From: Trichodelitschia bisporula
Taxonomy: Eukaryota; Ascomycota; Dothideomycetes; Phaeotrichales; Phaeotrichaceae
Direction: 5' to 3'
Length of the DNA stretch: 64,000 nt
NCBI GenBank assembly: GCA_010356995.1
Contig: ML996688.1
Location: 1,116,001 to 1,180,000 of the forward strand
Part shown: in pieces, positions 11,172 to 21,119 of the stretch
How the letters are laid out: every line of letters begins with the position of its first letter
Position numbering within the stretch: the stretch's first letter is position 1
The notes under the pieces: generated by a model
The model's input: only the letters and a program-made list of their open reading frames with translations
The model's database searches: none
What the model was told of the DNA's origin: nothing
Position numbers and translations under genes: made by a program

Positions 11172-11835
11172 AAGGCCTAGAGCTGGCGGTCGAAATTCTT
11201 GGATGGCGATGCAGCTCGAGATTCGAGCCATATGGTTCCTGGGAGAAGCAGGGATGGAGGATTGTGGCAGTTAGCCGAGTACGTTGAAGTGGAAGTCACT
11301 CTGGACTCAGCCAATGCTTAGACAACCGCGCTACTTCCTCGCCGTGCTCATGACTTACCCCGGAATCAAGATGACAGTAGCGCGTTACCCCACTCCTCAC
11401 TCAGTGCCAAAACTCTATCGTCCACCATCGGGCCCGTTAACCTTTACCCTCACCGCACCGTCACCTTAGGCTGTATGTACCAAGCCTGGCTTGCATTCAG
11501 TATGCACAAGGCTGAAATTCCAATTGGCCGGTCCCTCACAACGCTTAGGACACGGTTGGAAAACAACAACCGACCCAACCTCCTCAGGCCGCACGCGACA
11601 CGCTAATGTCCCGTCTCCACGGCCACCGGCCTTACCCCAGACTACGCTTCGAGCGCCACCTCCGACCCCATGGGGAACGCAGAAGGCTAGCCTGCGTGTT
11701 CGGCGAGGCGATCGGTGTAAAAAAGTTGAAATATCAGGCCTTCCCAGTCGGTGAAAGAACTGTTGCCGCCTCCTCTTGCTTGTGAGGACTCGTTGCTGCT
11801 CAATTCACAACCCATACGTCCGCAGATACTCAATT
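11172..11835. promoter_or_regulatory. Upstream region of the MFS transporter
   Basis: 664 bp with three near copies of the block motif: TACCCCGG (11356-11363), TACCCCAC (11386-11393) and TACCCCAG (11633-11640). No gene recognised. Confidence 0.4.
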
Positions 11836-13802
11836 ATGGCGGCCGGTTCAACGGACTCAGTGTCCATCCACGGCCGCGACCCCGAGAAGCTACAAGCGGA
11901 GAAGATCGAGGACCCGCATGTTGTCGAAGTGCAGCGCCCGGAAGAAAATGAGAGAGTCACGGCAAAGACATGGCTCGTCATCTTTGTACGCTGGGCCCCT
12001 ATCGTGACAAGCTTGAACTGACTCTCAGGTTCTCTCCTCAACCTTCGGTCTCTCTTTCTGGCCTGTCCCCACGACAGGCGCCATGCAAACCGGTCTAGGG
12101 GCTCGCTGGGGGGACATCACATCAACTTACTGGTACAGTATGTACGTCCCTCCTTGCAGCGTTAAGATACTGATGAGCTAGTTCCGGCCTACACGACGGC
12201 TAACGCGCTCGGCTTCCTGCTCGCTGGTGCGAACAGTGACATATTTGGTCGCCGGCTATTCCTGTATGTCTCAGTCCACAGGGGAGATTTAGCTGACATC
12301 CCAGCCTCGCCGGCAACGTCATCTGCTGCCTTGGGTTTATCCTCAGCGCAACCGCAAAGGAGCCAATGCAATTGTACGTCCCCTACTCAACCACCACCTC
12401 CACAGCTAACCGGACAGTACCGCTGGTCTTGCCGTTACCGGCTTTGGGGGCGGCGCCTGTCAAATGGCCATGTGCTCGATCCCCGAGTTGATGCCGAACA
12501 AGTACCGACACATTGGAATCTGCATAAGCGACGGCTTCGTCTTCGTCATCGTGGTCATCGGGCCCGTCGTCGGGCGCTACGCCATCGACACCACTGACGG
12601 CTGGAAGTACATCTACTGGGGCGGCTTTGTCGCACAATTCTGCAGCTTGGTCGCCCTGGCCTTGCTCTACTATCCCCCGCGGCACCCGAAGGGCGTGCCC
12701 TGGAAGGAGGGACTGCGCGGCCTGGACTACGTGGGCTCTGTGCTTGTTGTGCCGGGCATTTGCGCAGCGCTCGTCGGCATCATCAACACGACATACAAGA
12801 GCAGCACGGATCCGAGCGTCATCGCACCAATTGTCGTTGGCTTTGCACTGCTGATTGCGTTCGGCTTCTGGGAGAACTTCGGCGGTGTCAAGTACCCGCT
12901 CTGCGAGCCGGCTATCTTCCGCAGCAACTACGGGCGGGAATTTACGGTGCCGTTCGTTATCGCTTTTATCGTCACCATGTTCTACTACGCCATCAACATC
13001 ATCTACCCGACCATGATCAACGTCTTCTACGTCACTCCAACAACCTCCCGAAGCGAGACGTTGCTCCTGACTCTCCCCGGTAACCTGGGTCTTGTGTTCG
13101 GTGCCATGCTCCTCATCTGCTTCGGCAACCTGATCGGCCATTGGAAAATTACCCTGGTCGTCTCATGGGCGGGCATGTGCTTCTGGGGCGGGATGATGGC
13201 CCTCGTCACTCCTACTAACAAGGGCATGATGATCGCATTCACTTTCCTCGAGCAGACCTTCTTCGGCTGGGCGCAGTACGAATCCGTCGCTTTCACCCAG
13301 CTGGGCGTCAAGCAAGTTGACCTTGGTATGAGCGGCGGTCTTGCGGGCGTGGCTCGCTATGCCGGCGGGAGTCTGGCACAGGCCATTTATGTCAGTATCA
13401 TGACGAATGTGCAGACCAAGAAGGCCGCGGAGCTGCTGCCCAAAGCCGCTATTGCTGCGGGTATCACACCTGCCAACGCGCAGAAGCTGCTTGCCGCCTT
13501 CCCTCTGGGAGCAACGGCCATTGGTGCCGTCGACGGCGCGAATGACACGGTGTTGGCTGCCGCGACCGAGGCGTGGAAGTGGAGCTATGCGCATGCGTTG
13601 AAGGTCACTGCGCTGTCGTCGCTGAGTTTTGGCGGCATTGGACTGATTCTCTGCTGCTTGTGCGAGAACATTGATCACAAGATGAATGAAAATATTGAGG
13701 TGTTCCTTGAGTAAGTACCTCGTTGCGTGGATGGCGGAGCTTTTGCTGACTTAATGCAGGAACGATATTAATGCGGATAAGAACGCTGCGGCGACGCATT
13801 GA
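11836..13802 (+). CDS. MFS transporter, TRI12/siderophore-type
   Basis: Six exons (11836-11985, 12029-12137, 12182-12263, 12305-12373, 12418-13710, 13760-13802; introns 41-49 nt) give 581 aa, right for a 12-14-helix transporter. Recognisable blocks are FGRRLFL after the second helix, the GFGGGACQMA helix, the loop YYPPRHPKGVPWKE, and LDYVGSVLVVPGI, all typical of the TRI12 group that includes the trichothecene efflux pump and siderophore carriers. The N-terminal 45 residues and the tail after the last helix (NENIEVFLEND..) are cytosolic. Clustered TRI12 proteins usually export toxic metabolites; in a catabolic block, uptake of the substrate is equally possible. The last exon is 13 codons and completes the conserved C-terminal tail. 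Start chosen at MAAGST; an upstream in-frame codon has no support. Confidence 0.9.
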
Positions 13803-14408
13803 GTGGGTTTTGGATGGGTGGAAAAGGGAGGCTATTTGACTTTGGAGACTATGTAGTAATGGCATAAACTTCTGCTCAGACATGATCATTTCGACCTGGG
13901 CCCGATTCCTTATTGCGGGAGTGATGTCCGTGATGTATGCCGTCTTCTTGCAAAGCTAAATGAGGTTTATGTTCAGGTGGTGATGCTGTCACAGGCAAGG
14001 AACACCCAAACCCTTGGAAGGAGCGTTCTTAGCAGGGGAAGTGACTGAGGTAATAGTGGAAGGAACTCTAGAGGACACTGCCAACAGTATATATTGAGAT
14101 ACGAGCGGCCCGTCACTCTCATCTCTCTTCCGGTTTTGTCTTTTATGACCGATTTCACTCCACATTCGTTGTAACCGTCTGACCCATGCTCCCATTAGCG
14201 GGCTACACTGTCCGAGGAATATTGTGTCAATCACCGCTGATCAGCTTTGAGCGTTAGGTTTCAGGCTTCAACCAAGTGTTCCCCGACTAAAGGACATTTC
14301 CCATGCTCCACTTGCAAGGCACCTCATATTGGAAACAAAGGTTCAGTTGAGTGAAATCGATTTGATGTCAACTTCTCTCTTGAACAAGTCTATACAAGCC
14401 ATCCCTCT
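13803..14408. other. Convergent 3' intergenic region
   Basis: 606 bp between the convergent transporter and PRISE 2 genes. Only short frames; nothing recognised. Confidence 0.5.
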
Positions 14409-15638
14409 CTACGACGGGATGATCTTCGCCTTCTTCAACCGATCAAACACCGGACCCCATGCCTCGATCGTGGTCCTCTCCTCCGTGAACCCAGTCGAAT
14501 ACATCTTGGTCATATCATACTGGCGATCGAAATCAAACTGGGTGAACAGGAAATACTCGAAGCCGGCATACGTCATCGGCGAGTCCGCAATTCCCGTCTT
14601 AAGTCCATGATTCCGCTCCAACTCCTCCCACGTCTTCCAGTGCTCCTTGATGTACGCCCGCACTTCCAGCTGCTCCTCCGCCTTCTCAGGCGGCGCCACA
14701 CCCTTCAGCCCAAAGTACCCAGCCAGCGCCGGCCACTTCTGCTCCCAGGATGACGGGTACTTAGCATCGGCGACGTTGTATCCCTCGCCCTTGTGCTCCG
14801 GGCCGAGCGTGAGTGTCAGATGCAGCGTCTGGCGGGCAATCATATCCGAGCTCGAGTCAATGCTCTTCGCGACCCACGCCTTGCGGGACCCGGGATACGG
14901 GACCGTGGCACCGGGGCCATTTACCGCCGCATACAGCGACAGGAAGACGGCGGTGCTGGTCGCCAGGCTGTAGAAGTTCTGGTTCGGCACAAAGCCGATG
15001 ATGATGTCCGGGCGCGTGTCGATCCAGTTCCATTTCTTGTCTTTGGCGTACGAGGTCACCCAGTCTAGCTGCGGGTGGTAGAAGAGTTGGTCGTGGTAGG
15101 GCTGGCGCAGGCGTGGGAAGGATTCTTTCAAAGGCACCTGGATGTAGTCTGTTGGGTGGTTCTCGAGCAGATGGCATCCGTACATCTTTGCGCCGGTTTG
15201 GAGAACTTGGAACTCGAGTGCGGGCGAGAGGTGGTCTAGCGCCGTCGCCGACCGCCGCCACATATCCACCGCGTCCTTCAGCTCCTGATCGCGGTCCTTG
15301 GACGCCTTGTACGCTGGACATGTCAGTCAAGCTTACACTTCCTACTGCTGCAGCTGCTAACCTAGGTAGTAGACGTGCGTCACTTTATCAACATCGGGAA
15401 TCTCGCGCTTGATCTCCGCCTCGAGTTCTTCCTGTGTGCCTTTGAGCAGGTCGATCCCAGACACAATGTTCAGCCGCGAGTCCGCGGGCCAGAGGCTATC
15501 TTCCTGCTTCAGAGGTCGGTTTGTGAGCGCGTGGACCTTTTCCCAGACTCCCGGCTTGGGGTAGTCGGTGAGGATCTCGTTGACGAAGGACCAGCCGGTC
15601 ACGCCGGAGGCACCGAAGACGAGGGCGACTTTGCCCAT
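14409..15638 (-). CDS. PRISE-family (progesterone 5-beta-reductase/iridoid synthase-like) reductase 2
   Basis: Two exons (15638-15362, 15313-14409; intron 48 nt) give 393 aa. VFGASGVTGWSF is the nucleotide-binding loop; TGAKMYG (K135) and DQLFYHPQ (Y171) supply the PRISE Lys/Tyr pair. It resembles the reductase at 3579-4812 along its whole length (HVYYLAY against HVYFFAY, NVADAKYPSSWEQKW against NVADSNTPKSWAVKW) and has its single intron at the same place and phase, so the two derive from one duplication. The clear sequence divergence suggests different substrates or sequential enone steps. It is divergent from EthD-like protein 2. Function inferred from family only. Confidence 0.86.
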
Positions 15639-16234
15639 TGCGAATACTGCGAAAGATGAAGCTTGGGGTGTAAGGGATGAGGTTGAGGGTACAGTATGTC
15701 GTCCCGCGGCAGCCAGAGTACTTGATATTGCCCCTCATTGAGGGGCACAGCCCCACCCTCCCCCTTTACCGCCGATCTAGCACACCCTTCAAACGCTCCG
15801 GCATCTCACATCCTCAGCCAAGTTTCTCGCGTCCCGCATCCAGCAACGTCGAGGAAGACGCCAGCCGAGCGCGGAAGAAGACTGCAGTGCGGGCAGGGGT
15901 ATGCTAGCGCGCGGGGCGGGGGCTGCGCGGGGCATGCCCCGTGGGGTAAGACCCCGCATCTAGCGCCTCACCCCCCCGCCAACCGCCTCACCTCTTAATC
16001 CGAACACTAAAAATGACGAAGCGAACGCAGGTGGAGATGCTTTCCCGCATCCGCTTGGGACGCCAGTCCCAGCGCGTAACCCATGATCTCAGCGGTGGCA
16101 TGGCGGAGATACGCCTTACCCCCGTCTCACCTCCAGGTAGCAGATGTGCCGAAAACGCGGCGCACATGTAAAGCGCGCGCTCGCTGACCCGGGACCTACT
16201 CGTGCCCACACAATCCAGAAAGCACCAAACAGCC
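15639..16234. promoter_or_regulatory. Divergent promoter (PRISE 2 / EthD-like 2)
   Basis: 596 bp, very GC-rich in the middle. It contains the palindrome GGGGCATGCCCC (15930-15941 region) followed by GGGGTAAGACCCCGC (15943-15957), so several CCCCGC/GGGGT half-sites in inverted orientation, but no exact GCGGGGTA. Confidence 0.45.
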
Positions 16235-16966
16235 ATGTCCTCCTTTCCCTCGTACACCGTCCCCACGGCCTCTGGGCCAGGGGTCCTGTTCGTGAACTCG
16301 AAAATCGTGTCCCCGACCCTCAGTCCTTCCGTCTACACGGAGTGGTACGAGGATGTGCACATTCGCGACATCCTCGCAACCAGCGGTATCAAAAGCGCGT
16401 ACCGGTACTACAGCACCTGTCCTGAGCAAGTGGAGAGACCGTATATGGCGCTCTACCCGCTGAAGGCGGTGGAATTTTTGCAGAGCGATGAGTTTAAGGC
16501 GATTCCGGTGGTTAATAATGTTATTCCGGGCTCCGGGATGGTGTTTGACTATGCGGACTTTGATACGAGGTACTATACGCATGTTGCGGCAAGCGAGGCG
16601 CAGGGTGCGGTGAAGGGTATGTCTGGCCTGAAGGTTGCTGGAAGGGAATGTACTGATGATACAGGTCCCGCGCCCTTCCTCGCCGTGATCGCGCTCTCGG
16701 ACCCGGCGACCGATGCCATCTTGTCCCTGGCCAAGGACTCCGTGCGCCGTGTTCGGATCGCGGAGAACTATTTCTCGAGGCAGAATCGCCTACCGGCTGA
16801 GGCGAATAAGCTGGCGGCGCCGCCGAAGTATCTGGTCATTGTGGAGGCGGATACGGAGGACGGGCTGAGGGGGGCGGTTGAGGCGGGGGAGTTGAAGGGG
16901 GGGAAGACGGCGAGTTTCAAGTTGTTGAAGGGGTTTGGGGAGAAGGAGCAGGTGTATTTTGAGTAG
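16235..16966 (+). CDS. EthD-like small dimeric-barrel protein 2
   Basis: Two exons (16235-16616, 16665-16966) give 227 aa. The intron is 48 nt (GTATGT, branch TACTGAT, acceptor ACAG) and contains no stop, so unspliced mRNA would also translate, adding 16 residues. The N-terminal half carries YTEWYEDVHIRDIL, SGIKSAYRYY and PYMALYPL, the hallmark of ferredoxin-like barrels of the EthD/dimeric alpha-beta family, and the C-terminal half (PAPFLAVIALSD, PKYLVIVEADTEDGL) may be a second repeat of the fold. I do not know a defined activity. Divergent from PRISE 2. Confidence 0.7.
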   Translation: MSSFPSYTVPTASGPGVLFVNSKIVSPTLSPSVYTEWYEDVHIRDILATSGIKSAYRYYSTCPEQVERPYMALYPLKAVEFLQSDEFKAIPVVNNVIPGSGMVFDYADFDTRYYTHVAASEAQGAVKGMSGLKVAGRECTDDTGPAPFLAVIALSDPATDAILSLAKDSVRRVRIAENYFSRQNRLPAEANKLAAPPKYLVIVEADTEDGLRGAVEAGELKGGKTASFKLLKGFGEKEQVYFE

Positions 16967-17070
16967 AGTTTAAAAATGAGATCGTTGAATATTCAGATTC
17001 CGTCTGCTGCTACACCTAAAATTCGGTGACTACGTCTAGCAGGTACATGAGGCTGTCTAAAATGCGATTA

Positions 17071-17080
17071 AGTATATGAT
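17071..17080 (+). promoter_or_regulatory. TATA-like element of the 5S rRNA gene
   Basis: AGTATATGAT places TATA at 17073-17076, 30 bp before the first base of the 5S gene. Several fungi use such an upstream TATA for pol III 5S transcription. Confidence 0.55.
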
Positions 17081-17102
17081 GCTCTAGCAAACGGAGTCCA
17101 GT

Positions 17103-17220
17103 ACATACGGCCACAGATCAGAGAATGCACCAGTCCCCGTCTGCTCACTGAAGTTAAGCTCTGAATCGGTTGACTAGTAGTTGCGTGGGTGACCAGCAGC
17201 GAATCCCAACTGCTGTATGT
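17103..17220 (+). rRNA. 5S ribosomal RNA
   Basis: 118 nt starting ACATACGGCC and ending CTGCTGTATGT, so the two ends pair as helix I (ACATAC with GTATGT). Internal promoter and loop landmarks are present: CACTGAAGTTAAGC, TAGTAGTTGCGTGGGTGACC and AGCGAATCCC. A T-run follows directly (TTTTTGTCTTTTT), the pol III terminator. A TATA-like element lies 30 bp upstream. Dispersed single 5S genes are normal in filamentous ascomycetes. It sits between EthD-like protein 2 and the aldehyde dehydrogenase and is presumably unrelated to their function. A decayed relative is at 41694-41785. Confidence 0.92.
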
Positions 17221-17234
17221 TTTTGTCTTTTTGC
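17221..17234 (+). terminator. Pol III T-run terminator of 5S rRNA
   Basis: TTTTTGTCTTTTT immediately after the helix I end. Confidence 0.7.
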
Positions 17235-17503
17235 CATATTCCTTTGCGATTGCTACGAACTGATATCACATTCCTGAGCCCAACACGCCGGCCATCATTT
17301 TGGTCCGCGGGGGGCTGAGGAGAGGAAAGTAATGGCGCGGCTGGACGCCTTGGTGCCTTATTGCCAGTTTCAGCCTTATGGACTAGCGATATTTTAAAGC
17401 GAGTGAACGAAATCCATACGCAGCAAATGAATCACACTTGACCGCCATCATTCAGAACTCATGCCATTTCTCATTTTATGTACATTAGGCCCTGTCCAAC
17501 GGC

Positions 17504-19084
17504 CTAGTAATTCAAATTCACCATCACAGTCTTAAGCTCCGTAAACGCCCTAAGCGCATGCACACCACACTCGCGCCCCAACCCACTCTCCTTACTCCCC
17601 CCAAACGGCGCATTCATAAACATAAGACTGACGCAGTTCACGCCCACCATGCCGGACTCAAATTCGCTCGCCACGCGTAGGGCTTTGTTGATGTCCTGCG
17701 TGAAGACGCCGGCCATGAGCCCGAAGTTGGTGTTGTTGGACAGTTCCATGATTTCCTCCTCGGTGGAGAATTTACGCACAACGGACACGGGGCCGAAGAT
17801 TTCTTGCGTGTGGATTTCGGATTGCGGGTCGACGTCGGTGAAGACGGTGGGTTCGATGAAGAAGCCCTGCGGGGGGTTAGATGGTGACTGAATTGATGGA
17901 GGTTTACCTTCTCCCCGATCCGCGCACCGCCGACAAGGAGTTTGCCCTGCCCCTGCTCCTTCCCCCGCTGAATAAACCCGCTCACGCGCTTAAACTGCGC
18001 CTCATCCACCAGCGGGCCCAGCATCGTCTCCTTCTCATCCGGATCGCCCACAACACCGCTCTTCGCCTTCATCGCCTCCTTATACTTCTCAATAAACGCA
18101 TCATAAATGCCCTCTTGGACGTACACGCGCGACGCGGCAAAGCACACCTGCCCCGTGTTCCCGGTGATCGCGTTCGCAGTCCAGGTCACCGCGTTGTCCA
18201 GGTTCGCGTCGTCGAAGATTACGGCGGGAGACTTGCCGCCGAGTTCGAGGGTTACGCGCTTGAGATTGCTGCGCGCGGCCATTTCTTGGATTTTCTTTCC
18301 TGTTGGGATGGAGCCGGTGAAACTTACTTTGCGCACGCGCATGTGCGATGCGATTAGCGCGCCTGTGCTCCCGTCTCCACTCAAAACCTGGAAAACACCA
18401 GCCGGGAACCCGGCTTCTTTGATCAGCGGCCCGAGCGCCAGGGATGCAAACGGCGTCTTCTCGGAGGGCTTGAGGATAAAACAATTCCCGGTAGCGAGCG
18501 CGGGGGCAGCCTTGAGACCCACGGTGCCCAGCGGCCCGTTCCAGGGCACAATGCCCGCGGTCACGCCGAGCGGCTCGTTGCGCACGATTTTGAGGAAGCC
18601 GTCGTCTTGGGGGAAGGACTCGCCGGCGAATTTGTCGATCCAGCCGGCGTTGTAGCGGAAGGCCTTGGCCAGGATTAGCTTTGCTATCTACCGAGTGTAT
18701 GGGTGTTTAGAAGGAAAGTGGGAGACATACCTCAGCAGCCAGCCCGGCCTCGAACTTGCCAAACGACTCATACGGCGCGCCGAGCGTGATGCGCGTCAGC
18801 TCCGCGAGTTCGACGGCGTGCGCCTCTATGAGGTCGGCGAATTTGGTAAGGATCGCGCGGCGCTGGACGGCGGGGAGCTTGCGCCATGCCGGGAAGGCCT
18901 TTTCGGCGGCATCGACGGCGGCGTCGACGTCGGCAGCGTTGGCGATGGGGACGTCATCTGCGACGAGGGTGTTGTCCTTCGGGTTGTGCACCGTGAGCTT
19001 CGCGTCGCCTGTAGAGTTGACGTATTCGTTGTTGATGAAGAGCTGCTTTGGCAGGTTGGACCTGGAGAAGGTGAAGGATGACAT
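17504..19084 (-). CDS. Aldehyde dehydrogenase (NAD(P)-dependent)
   Basis: Three exons (19084-18731, 18687-17908, 17866-17504; introns 43 and 41 nt) give 498 aa, the standard ALDH length. VPWNGPL and the NCFILKPSEKTP stretch bind the cofactor, LELGGKSP holds the general base E266, and GNTGQVCFAASRV the nucleophile C300. FGGSKESGLGREC closes the active site near the C-terminus. It belongs to the class 1/2-like branch and has no targeting signal I can see. It is divergent from the SDR gene at 19632. Expected role: oxidising an aldehyde from the block's alcohol dehydrogenase to an acid for the CoA ligase; the substrate is an inference. Confidence 0.93.
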
Positions 19085-19631
19085 TGCGGATGTTTAGGTT
19101 GAAAGGGAGAGGTAAGTGTGTAGACGGGATTGAAGAGGCGGCGCTGGTGTTCCCAAATACGCGCGCCGGACGCGCCGCGCCGTGATCGTGGGGCCGGAGG
19201 CATGGATGCTGGGAGAGGCGGCTCGAGGCGGTTTTGGTTATCCGCATGGCGGGTGGTGGGGTTAATGCTGCGTATCGCCGCGTTTCCCCACATCGGGCAT
19301 GCTTGGCGCGGCTGGCGCGGGGTACGTTTGGCGGGGCGCGGGGATGGACATGGTCTTCCGGTTGGACGGTGTCATGAGATTCATGGATTGGAGTTGGCGT
19401 GAGTTGGGGGGCGGTTGGGCGGATGATGTGTGTGCCGGGGTGAGAACGAGTGCCTGGAGTGAGATGAGGGGTTACGTGCGAGGGGTGGCAATGATGAGGG
19501 GAATGAAGAAAGGCTGAGTAGATATTTGGCGGGTTGGTTCGCTGATCGGCTGTTTAGCATCAGTTCCATTCTTCTTGCACATCACCTTCCTCAGAAACTT
19601 AGCACTCTAAGTTCTTTGATCAATTGGCGTC
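19085..19631. promoter_or_regulatory. Divergent promoter (aldehyde dehydrogenase / SDR 1)
   Basis: 547 bp. GCGGGGTA at 19317-19324 is followed within 25 bp by two more GCGGGG copies in direct orientation. Confidence 0.5.
19317..19324 (+). promoter_or_regulatory. Putative CreA-type site GCGGGGTA
   Basis: First of three clustered GCGGGG elements between 19317 and about 19344. Confidence 0.42.
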
Positions 19632-20543
19632 ATGGCGAAGAAAGTTGCTCTCATCACGGGTGGCGGTATGTCCTCTCCCATTAAGGCATGCCCACAACTA
19701 ACATCCCCAGCCAGCGGCATGGGCCTCGCCGTCGCCGAAGCCCTCTCCGCGCGCGGCGGCTGGGACCTACACCTGCTGGACCTGAACACCGAGCGGGGCG
19801 AAGCAGCCGCAAAGTCCGTCAGCGGCTCCTTCCACAAGACGGACGTCAACAACTACGCCTCCCTATCCAGCACTTTCGACAAGATCCACAAGACGGCCGG
19901 CCGTCTCGACTTCGTCTTCGCCAACGCCGGCATCGTCGAGCGCTGGAACTTCTACGGCAAGCAAGAGCAGACCCCGCCTCCGGAGCCAGACATGCTCTCC
20001 ATCGACATCGACCTCAAGAGTGTAGTCACCACGACCTACCTCGCGCAGCACTACTTCCGCCTCTCTCCCAATGCTGGCTCGGGGGAGCAGAACCTCGTCA
20101 TGACGGCGAGTTGTGGCGGGTTTTATCCCAGCCCGTTCTCGCCTATGTATTCGGCGGCGAAGCATGGCGTCGTGGGCCTGACGCGGTCGGTGGCGAAGCA
20201 TTTCTACCTCGCGGATCGCATCCGCGTTAATGCCATTTGTCCCGGCACGGTTAGGACGAATCTGCTCGATTCGACGGGTTGGGATCAGTGGCCGGAGGAG
20301 TACTTCACGCCCGTAGAGACGATTGTCAAGGCGGTGCTGACGCTGGTGGACGGCGGGGATATGGTGGATGCGAAGGGTGTTAAGGTGGAGGCTGGGAAGG
20401 ATTGGGGTCGCTGTGTTGAGGTTAATGGGAAGAACTTGTACTTCCGTGAGCAGATTGAGTACTGTGATGAGAATATGGCACAGGTCATGCGGATTACGGA
20501 TATTTCGGAGCGCAAGTCCGAGGATCTCAAGTTCTACAAGTAG
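19632..20543 (+). CDS. Short-chain dehydrogenase/reductase 1 (15-PGDH-like)
   Basis: Two exons (19632-19665, 19711-20543; intron 45 nt) give 288 aa. Splicing forms the nucleotide-binding loop TGGASGMGLA; without splicing the frame stays open but 15 foreign residues break the loop, so the spliced form must be the enzyme. NAGI (83-86), S145 and YSAAK (Y158, K162) complete the classical SDR active site, and PGTVRTNL follows. The long C-terminal part (about 60 residues after PEEYF) resembles fungal hydroxyprostaglandin-dehydrogenase-like SDRs. It oxidises or reduces a secondary alcohol/ketone. Divergent from the aldehyde dehydrogenase. Substrate unknown. Confidence 0.9.
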   Translation: MAKKVALITGGGMSSPIKACPQLTSPASGMGLAVAEALSARGGWDLHLLDLNTERGEAAAKSVSGSFHKTDVNNYASLSSTFDKIHKTAGRLDFVFANAGIVERWNFYGKQEQTPPPEPDMLSIDIDLKSVVTTTYLAQHYFRLSPNAGSGEQNLVMTASCGGFYPSPFSPMYSAAKHGVVGLTRSVAKHFYLADRIRVNAICPGTVRTNLLDSTGWDQWPEEYFTPVETIVKAVLTLVDGGDMVDAKGVKVEAGKDWGRCVEVNGKNLYFREQIEYCDENMAQVMRITDISERKSEDLKFYK

Positions 20544-21119
20544 TACAAGATGGACGGAAATGAAATTGATGACTGCTTGAGATGCATATGTTCTGCAGAG
20601 AGAAGTGTGATGTGTCGGGATGCCTGGAAGTGGTCGCTGGATAGAAAGACCGACAGCCGTGGGAGTACGTAGTACAAAACGGTCGGAACGGATATATGCA
20701 CCTCCAGGCTCTCCTTCATGGAACATCATGAATAGCTAGCATACCTTCAACATCTCGTACTTCCTCCAAACCAGCAGACGGACTCGTCTCCAAGCACGTA
20801 AGGTTAACCCGTTCTAATGCTCTTTGTAACACCGCCAAATGTTCAAAGTCCACGGGATGCCCTCAATCGATGCCGCAACGAAGCGGCCGACATACAACTG
20901 CTTCGAAGAATGAGAGTGCTGCGGAACTTCGGAAAGGCCACCCTCTTGGCTCATGTTTTTCAAAACACAGCGACATCACATTGGTGCCCGTTCAAAGGAC
21001 ATCGTCCTACATTGAGAACATGAAGTCGCACTCTGGACTTTTACCAATCGAAGCAACTGCTCAATTCGATATTACACAACTGTCCACCATATCCAAGAAG
21101 AAAGAACCATCATCACCAC
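20544..21119. other. Convergent 3' intergenic region
   Basis: 576 bp between the convergent SDR 1 and CoA ligase genes. Only short frames; nothing recognised. Confidence 0.5.
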
